Source: a virus. Taken from it: DNA of 52,605 nucleotides. Position numbers and translations under genes: made by a program. Position 1 is the stretch's first letter; the number at the start of each line of letters is the position of its first letter. The DNA lies in IMG/VR virus record IMGVR_UViG_3300019926_000173, positions 1 through 52,605 of that record; one strand, given 5' to 3'. The notes beneath the pieces are model-generated. The model ran no database searches and was not told the DNA's origin. It saw nothing but the letters and a program-made list of their open reading frames with translations. This document shows, piece by piece, positions 48,157 to 52,605 of the stretch.

Positions 48157-48959
48157 GCAAAGCACAACAGACGGCGCAATCACTTGCAACGCACAGTCAG
48201 GACTGCTCGTGCCCGATCCACGACGACGGCGCAGTTCCAACACTACCCAGAGGAATCGACTTCGCCGATCGAGTCACAGTCGCACCCATCAACCCGAGTA
48301 CTGCTGGTGAAATCTACGAGGCCCATCACTCGTACAAGCCAGAGATGCCAAACGTCACCTTCGACGACGGCAATCACGGGATCTACGTCGGCGATCACCT
48401 CGTCGGCGCGATCTCGTACAACTACCACATCATCAACAAACTGAAGCTGTACATCGAAGACAACGAGACTGCAGACGGCGGACTCACGTTCCACCGGAAC
48501 GATTCCCGCGGATCAGACGAGGACAAGCACATCCTGATGGGAAACAGGTTCGCCCACGTTGCCCGAATCTGCATCGGGGTCGACATGCACAACCTGGCCT
48601 CCTGTGCGCTCGCGAAGAGCCAGGAGTACTTTGTCGAGAACACCGACAAAGACGTCGACTTCCTGCTGACGTTCATCAGAGGTGATCACGTCGGCTCGAT
48701 GCTGAAGGCACTCAACGACAAGGGATGGCAGTTGACCGGACACACGCGATCGTCGACCGGATCAGGGAATCGAGAAGAGACAGACATCCACAACTGGACA
48801 AAACAACGCTGGCTGTGTGCAATCGACGATAGCCTCGAGCAGATCAAATCGTGCGACTGCGAGGACGACATGCTCGAACTGGTCGGGAAATCTCACGTCT
48901 GCAGTGAGTGCAAGCAGTGGTACGGATTCGACGGACACAGCTGGGCGCCGAACAACTGA
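48153..48959 (+). CDS. Mom/GNAT-like protein, possible DNA base modification
   Basis: 268 residues. The central 170 residues resemble phage Mom-type acetyltransferase-fold proteins: EIYEAHHSYKPEMPNVTFDD, HGIYVGDHLVGAISYNY, HVARICIGVDMHNLASCALA, then VDFLLTFIRGDHVGSMLKAL and NDKGWQLTGHTRS. Mom proteins modify adenine in viral DNA and block restriction. The C-terminal CSECKQWYGFDGHSW with C-D-C residues adds a zinc-like element. A plain GNAT acetyltransferase is the main alternative. Largest well-folded protein of the right half. Confidence 0.55.
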   Translation: MSKAQQTAQSLATHSQDCSCPIHDDGAVPTLPRGIDFADRVTVAPINPSTAGEIYEAHHSYKPEMPNVTFDDGNHGIYVGDHLVGAISYNYHIINKLKLYIEDNETADGGLTFHRNDSRGSDEDKHILMGNRFAHVARICIGVDMHNLASCALAKSQEYFVENTDKDVDFLLTFIRGDHVGSMLKALNDKGWQLTGHTRSSTGSGNREETDIHNWTKQRWLCAIDDSLEQIKSCDCEDDMLELVGKSHVCSECKQWYGFDGHSWAPNN

Positions 48960-48962
48960 ATC

Positions 48963-49148
48963 ATGACAGAATACACGATCCACGGGGCCTACATCGTCGG
49001 CCTCGAGCGAACAGTCGAATTAGACGACGGACTAGAAATGGACGACGCACAAGCACACGAGTTGCTCCACGAAGAACTCGATTCGCTCGGCATCAGGCAC
49101 GGCACGACATGTGGAATACTCGACGTCGACGACATTGTGGAAGGATAA
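48963..49148 (+). CDS. Unknown 61-residue protein
   Basis: MTEYTIHGAYIVGLERTVEL then acidic helix DDAQAHELLHEELDSLGI and GTTCGILDVDDIVEG. Strand-helix pattern like the 38994 protein. Follows the Mom-like gene by 3 nt. Confidence 0.65.
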   Translation: MTEYTIHGAYIVGLERTVELDDGLEMDDAQAHELLHEELDSLGIRHGTTCGILDVDDIVEG

Positions 49149-49151
49149 CTC

Positions 49152-49628
49152 ATGAAAAAACAGAATCCGCTAGTCGGTGACGACGATGGCGCAGAGGACG
49201 ACGAACCAGAACCGTACGACACACCAAGTCCCGAGTGGACGCCCAAACAACAGACCAACTGGGAGGAACATTGCCAAAGTCTCTACGAAAACCTTGAAAC
49301 TGAAGCTGGTCGCTATTGGTTCAAAAGAACATGGCGCCCAAAGAAGCGGAATCAAGGATACATGGAGCGCGATCACGTCGAACTGGGAACGCCTGAAGAC
49401 TACATCGTCGCCCACGTCGAAGACCAGCTGGAACCGATGGGCGACATCACGAGCGTCATGATGCGAAAACTCGGCACTCGGAATGTCGACGAAGACGAGC
49501 TCGAGGAAGCGATAAGCGACATCGTCCAGGCAAAGTTGCAGCAGATCGAGGAAACCGATCCCGATCGAGCTCGGCGCCTCGTCAGTGACGCAAACATGGC
49601 TGCAGAACTCTACGGAGCAAGCGAATAA
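49152..49628 (+). CDS. Unknown 158-residue protein
   Basis: MKKQNPLVGDDDGAEDDEPE. Long acidic N-terminus, aromatic/basic centre (GRYWFKRTWRPKKRNQGYME), then an acidic helical C-terminus (EDELEEAISDIVQAKLQQIE). Overlaps the next zinc-ribbon gene. No family recognised. Confidence 0.65.
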   Translation: MKKQNPLVGDDDGAEDDEPEPYDTPSPEWTPKQQTNWEEHCQSLYENLETEAGRYWFKRTWRPKKRNQGYMERDHVELGTPEDYIVAHVEDQLEPMGDITSVMMRKLGTRNVDEDELEEAISDIVQAKLQQIEETDPDRARRLVSDANMAAELYGASE

Positions 49629-49786
49629 TGCCAACAATCTGCCCTAAATGTGAAACAGAAATACGGTGGATGTACGACGAAGCAACAGTAAATCCGACTG
49701 ACGCAGTCGTTCCAGGTGCGTGTCCCGATTGTGGGACTGCATTCCGAAAACGATACGAAATCGATCGGATAGACGAGGTGATTTAA
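49628..49786 (+). CDS. 52-residue zinc-ribbon protein
   Basis: MPTICPKCETEIRWMYDEAT; Cys 5, 8, 32 and 35 (CPKC, CPDC). Overlaps the previous stop at TAATG and ends 2 nt before the next start. Confidence 0.8.
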   Translation: MPTICPKCETEIRWMYDEATVNPTDAVVPGACPDCGTAFRKRYEIDRIDEVI

Positions 49787-49788
49787 AA

Positions 49789-50052
49789 ATGAGTACACCA
49801 ACAACGACCGAGACGCAGACGGACCTCCTCGAAGAATTCGCAGAGGAATTCCGCGAGATGGGCGTCGTTACAGAAGCGACAACCAGTCCTGCAAGGGACC
49901 AGGTCAAAATCGTCACGAAGCCAAAGGGGGTGAACGTCACCAACGTTCGACTCGACGGATTCGAATTCGACCTCGACGACTGCTGGGTCAACAACAACGG
50001 AACGCTGACGCTGTGGTTCACAGTCAACGACAATGTCGGAACTCGATACTAA
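49789..50052 (+). CDS. Unknown 87-residue protein
   Basis: MSTPTTTETQTDLLEEFAEE. Acidic helix then strands QVKIVTKPKGVNVTNVRLDG and GTLTLWFTVNDNVG. No family recognised. Confidence 0.65.
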   Translation: MSTPTTTETQTDLLEEFAEEFREMGVVTEATTSPARDQVKIVTKPKGVNVTNVRLDGFEFDLDDCWVNNNGTLTLWFTVNDNVGTRY

Positions 50053-50055
50053 TCG

Positions 50056-50274
50056 ATGACAGATGATTTCACCGATATTGCAAATCAGTGTCGCAACGAT
50101 GGAACAATTGCGGTCCACTTTGCTGGGCAAGTGTCGAACGGCAAAAAGCTCCGCATTGAAGCCGACGAGATTCCACAGTGGCTCTGGATGTGGATGCACA
50201 CCAACGGTGGCTACCCAGTCGAAGCGTATTCGACACGACCGATCACACTGACGTTCAAAATTCCTGAATTGTAG
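50056..50274 (+). CDS. Unknown 72-residue protein
   Basis: MTDDFTDIANQCRNDGTIAV. Strand-rich, with RIEADEIPQWLWMWMHTNGG, an unusually Trp-rich segment, and ITLTFKIPEL. Last gene before the 12-25-12 repeat. Confidence 0.6.
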   Translation: MTDDFTDIANQCRNDGTIAVHFAGQVSNGKKLRIEADEIPQWLWMWMHTNGGYPVEAYSTRPITLTFKIPEL

Positions 50275-50315
50275 GTAACATCGAAAGCAGAACAGCGAGG
50301 ACGACCAATCTATCG

Positions 50316-50364
50316 CCTTATGTAGCAACAAGGCCACGGTGCGACGCCAATATGCTACATAAGG
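50316..50364. repeat. 12-25-12 inverted repeat, copy 2
   Basis: CCTTATGTAGCA (50316-50327) and TGCTACATAAGG (50353-50364), identical arms and spacing to 9159-9207. It lies 42 nt before the ATG of the 50406 gene in a 131-nt gap. Confidence 0.85.
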
Positions 50365-50405
50365 GATGACGAGCGATCGCAGGCGACGAGCAGACACATC
50401 TATCA

Positions 50406-51182
50406 ATGGAACCAACACACGGCGAGTACGATCAGACTGAAGTTGCGGGAAGTACAGAACTCAACCAGCGGATCCGAGATGCAGAGTGCCTGACTGACTG
50501 GCGACGGATCCTCAACGATCACATCTCGTGGGGGAACACGAAAGTCGGCGACGACACGGCAATCTTCAACATGAACTCGGCAACCGATTGCCCGAACGCG
50601 AAGACACAGGAAGAGGGCGAGTCCGACACTGGCCTGTGTCAAGTCGGCTGGGACACCTGCTACGCTCACAAAGCAGAGAACGCATATCCAAACGCACTAC
50701 CCTACAGACGTCGACAAGAGATGCTCTGGGACCATCTCGACGCGGATACGTTCGCCAAAGCCTTCCTCGAGATCTGTGACAACAAGGTCACGATGGGAAA
50801 CACGGACTCGATCAGCGACATCGACCTTCGGGTCAGCGAATCAGGCGACTTCCGACACCGTGGCGACATCGTCAAAGCCGAACGCATCGCCGACCTACTC
50901 GAGGGGCACGGAATCACGATGTACACCTACAGTGCCAGTTACAAGCTCGACTGGTCGGTCGCAGACACACTCGTCGTCCAACAGTCCGTCGCCAGTGCGA
51001 ATTACGGTGATCGAGTCTTCACCGCCGTCGAAAGCGTCGACGAGCTCGACGACAACACAGTTGCCTGTCCGTACTCACTCCAGCAGCAAAATGACGTTCC
51101 GGAAGAAGAGCGGACCAAGTGTGGGGACTGTCGACTTTGCCTCAACCACGATGGACCAGACGTTGCCGTCATCGAACACTAA
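50406..51182 (+). CDS. Gp88-like protein
   Basis: 258 residues. Cys-rich N-terminal part (CPNAKTQEE, CQVGWDTCYAHKAENAYPNA), RRRQEMLWDHLDADTFAKAF, then LRVSESGDFRHRGDIVKAER and MYTYSASYKLDWSVADTLVV, ending with CPYSLQQQNDVPEEERTKCG and DCRLCLNHDG. This order of Cys clusters, a central LR-SGDF motif and a final C-x2-C-x2-C matches the gene-product-88 family found in phages and mobile elements, whose function is not established. The Cys clusters could hold Fe-S or zinc. The upstream palindrome probably regulates it. Confidence 0.55.
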   Translation: MEPTHGEYDQTEVAGSTELNQRIRDAECLTDWRRILNDHISWGNTKVGDDTAIFNMNSATDCPNAKTQEEGESDTGLCQVGWDTCYAHKAENAYPNALPYRRRQEMLWDHLDADTFAKAFLEICDNKVTMGNTDSISDIDLRVSESGDFRHRGDIVKAERIADLLEGHGITMYTYSASYKLDWSVADTLVVQQSVASANYGDRVFTAVESVDELDDNTVACPYSLQQQNDVPEEERTKCGDCRLCLNHDGPDVAVIEH

Positions 51183-51379
51183 TGCACGACATGAATCCGC
51201 CACCAGACATCGATAGCGAAATCACGGTCGAAGAGAAGCACACCTGCAACGATTGCGGACACGACGCAGTCATGCTGTATCACGCAGGACGATGTGCAAA
51301 TTGCGCCTTCGACGTCGAAGAACGGCAGAGTCGCAGCCAGAACGAGATCACAACCCAACAAAGCGAACTCCACTCATGA
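51182..51379 (+). CDS. 65-residue zinc-ribbon protein
   Basis: MHDMNPPPDIDSEITVEEKH; Cys 22, 25, 38 and 41 (CNDC, CANC), then a polar tail. TAATG and ATGA overlaps on its two sides tie it to the Gp88-like and following genes. Confidence 0.75.
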   Translation: MHDMNPPPDIDSEITVEEKHTCNDCGHDAVMLYHAGRCANCAFDVEERQSRSQNEITTQQSELHS

Positions 51380-51690
51380 CAACCGAACACCTCATCCAGA
51401 CAGACTACGACGAGTTCATCAAACAGATCAGCGAAGCTGGCACGAAGATGGGCGCGGATCCAGAGAAGGTTGCACAGATCGCCATCATCGCAACAGAAAA
51501 GATCGATGAAAACGAGTACATCCTGCGATTCAACGGTGATCCATACATCATGGAACGCGTCTGGCCGAGTGACGTCTTCCAAAATAGCGACCGATATCCA
51601 GTCGTCACTGAAGGCGAGGACGTGACGATCCGTGACATGGCAGTCGAAATCCTCGCCAGCGAGATTCAAGTATATAGAGACGCAGAATAG
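51376..51690 (+). CDS. Unknown 104-residue protein
   Basis: MTTEHLIQTDYDEFIKQISE. Acidic helices (GADPEKVAQIAIIATEKIDE), then strands EYILRFNGDPYIMERVWPSD and a final helix. No family recognised. Confidence 0.65.
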   Translation: MTTEHLIQTDYDEFIKQISEAGTKMGADPEKVAQIAIIATEKIDENEYILRFNGDPYIMERVWPSDVFQNSDRYPVVTEGEDVTIRDMAVEILASEIQVYRDAE

Positions 51691-51838
51691 TGCAGGATTG
51701 AACTACCGCGTTCTATACCCCACTGACGTGCTCTCCCGTGACGTAGCGGTCGTACCGAACGACCTGGGAGTGGGGCCCGCACCAGTTCAGACGAGCTGGT
51801 CGCTAAACGGGCACAGACGTGGATGAGCCAGACGGCGA

Positions 51839-51880
51839 ATCCAGGTACGAGAGCTCCCGACAGGAGCGACCGAAAAATTG
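51839..51880 (+). repeat. Paired-hairpin element L, right half
   Basis: ATCCAGGTACGAGA (14-nt spacer) then GCTCC-CGACA-GGAGC and GACCGAAAAA. It lies in the 200-nt gap before the 51891 gene; the left hairpin is weak. Upstream at 51740-51772 is CTCCC/GGGAG with an inner CGGTCG/CGACC fold. Confidence 0.55.
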
Positions 51881-51890
51881 GAGACTACCA

Positions 51891-52424
51891 ATGCTACTCG
51901 AAGTCAACAAAAGCGAAGAAGCACGACTCCTCGAACTGGACGGATTCAATCGACACGGCGAGAAGGCTGTCATCGCACAGACCTTCGAATCAGCACACAG
52001 TGTGCTCGATCGAGAGGACGTCACCGTCCGTAAGATCGTCATCGAACGAGAAAACGGAGATGAAGAAGGTGCACTGATCGATGACTACCTACAGACGGGC
52101 CTCGCAGGCAGTCACACGCTTCATAGCCCACGGGTGAAACGACTCAGCACGAACAAGGATGACATCCTGAAGACGGAAAGCCGACGGAAACGTGTGAAAA
52201 TCAAAGAGAACAAAATCGTCGCAAAAGATCGCTTCCGGTCAGTACTCAACGGAACGTTCCGCCCTGAACCCTCGACCGAAGACGTTCACAAGACGCTCAA
52301 GAAGGCACAAGAACGAATCGACGACGCAATAGCCGATCATCAAGAACGAATCGAGGAACTGCGCTCGATGTGGGACGAAATAGAACAGATGTCCCACGGT
52401 GAGTTCGTCGAAGAATACTGCTAA
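51891..52424 (+). CDS. Unknown 177-residue protein with coiled-coil end
   Basis: ATG at 51891, MLLEVNKSEEARLLELDGFN; an in-frame GTG at 51819 would add 24 residues translated from hairpin element L, so the ATG is preferred. Middle is basic (KTESRRKRVKIKENKIVAKD), and the last 60 residues form a helix or coiled coil (DVHKTLKKAQERIDDAIADH, IEELRSMWDEIEQM). No family recognised. Confidence 0.65.
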   Translation: MLLEVNKSEEARLLELDGFNRHGEKAVIAQTFESAHSVLDREDVTVRKIVIERENGDEEGALIDDYLQTGLAGSHTLHSPRVKRLSTNKDDILKTESRRKRVKIKENKIVAKDRFRSVLNGTFRPEPSTEDVHKTLKKAQERIDDAIADHQERIEELRSMWDEIEQMSHGEFVEEYC

Positions 52425-52450
52425 GTTGCAGTAACCACTCGCCCTGGACT

Positions 52451-52493
52451 CGGTCGCAGACCGTGTCCTGGTACGGCGCCTGCAAAGCAGGCT
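52451..52493 (-). repeat. Paired-hairpin element J
   Basis: On the minus strand GCCTGC-TTT-GCAGGC, spacer GCCGTACCAGGACA (14 nt), CGGTC-TGC-GACCG, then AGTCC. It matches elements I and G2 in spacer sequence. It lies after the last gene. Confidence 0.7.
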
Positions 52494-52500
52494 TCGACTC

Positions 52501-52558
52501 CGGTCCCGTAACAGCTCGCCTTCCGGTCCCGTAACCGCTCGCCTTCCGGTCCCGTAAC
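52501..52558. repeat. Three 23-bp tandem repeats
   Basis: CGGTCCCGTAAC starts at 52501, 52524 and 52547, with GCTCGCCTTC between copies. No gene is visible from 52425 to the window end, which finishes in a GC-rich, hairpin-prone tail. Confidence 0.85.
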
Positions 52559-52605
52559 CCTCGGCCCTGCTCCGGTTCTAACAGGGACTGGGTAGGGGGG
52601 AAATA

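Noticed and set aside
1-52605. Possibility that the window is a complete circular genome
   Set aside because: Joining the ends would finish the protease frame after only about ten codons in a hairpin-rich tail, and capsid, tape-measure and tail-tube genes are missing; a cut from a longer sequence is more likely, though this is not proven.
1-52605. tRNA genes, rRNA, integrase with att site, reverse transcriptase of a diversity-generating element
   Set aside because: Looked for and not seen; no cloverleaf, no tyrosine or serine recombinase motifs, and no reverse-transcriptase motif in any frame I read.

Overview
The window reads as part of the genome of a tailed virus (or provirus) of a halophilic archaeon. 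The proteins are strongly acidic, GC-rich haloarchaeal codons dominate, starts have TATA boxes rather than bacterial -35/-10 promoters, and the left side carries a head/packaging/tail-fibre gene set. No tRNA, rRNA, CRISPR array, integrase, DNA polymerase, major capsid or tape-measure gene is visible. The protease gene runs off position 1, so the capsid and remaining tail genes probably lie beyond the left edge.

Layout. (1) 1-26041 is almost entirely minus strand. Transcription enters from the right: a TFB-like protein, a Tat-exported membrane-anchored surface protein, a probable small terminase subunit, connector/structural genes, a long run of modular tail-fibre genes (HHPEYTD-repeat fibre, LamG proteins, an ILEI/PANDER-LamG fusion, short fibre cassettes, FnIII protein, a 1023-residue Ser/Thr/Ala-rich protein), a BppU-like protein, the large terminase, a fused portal-MuF protein, a small unknown and a prohead protease. 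Two free-standing homing endonucleases interrupt it: an HNH enzyme with six internal repeats (1847-3439, plus strand) and a multi-HTH nuclease wedged into the start of the terminase gene (8059-9018). (2) 26042-30666 is the strand-switch region: two zinc-ribbon microproteins, then about 3.5 kb dominated by nested palindromes, iteron-like repeats and hairpins around one gene, an HhH-SLOG-like protein. It is my candidate replication origin or structured-RNA locus. (3) 30667-52424 is a dense plus-strand array of about 70 small genes with ATGA or TAATG overlaps: many zinc-ribbon proteins, a second SLOG-like protein, a Mom/GNAT-like protein, a Gp88-like protein and many unknowns, consistent with an early or host-takeover region.

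The most unusual feature is a dispersed family of about a dozen paired-hairpin elements, mostly in the plus-strand region. Two short hairpins with variable but always complementary stems flank a spacer of almost invariant length (14 nt) usually ending GGAA. Several copies sit between short direct repeats, and several lie inside the first codons of genes. Other structured signals are a 12-25-12 inverted repeat present twice 41 kb apart, a three-copy promoter motif for the minus-strand modules, and a TTTGTCGCATG start-site motif. All functional calls are from reading the sequence; no searches were run.
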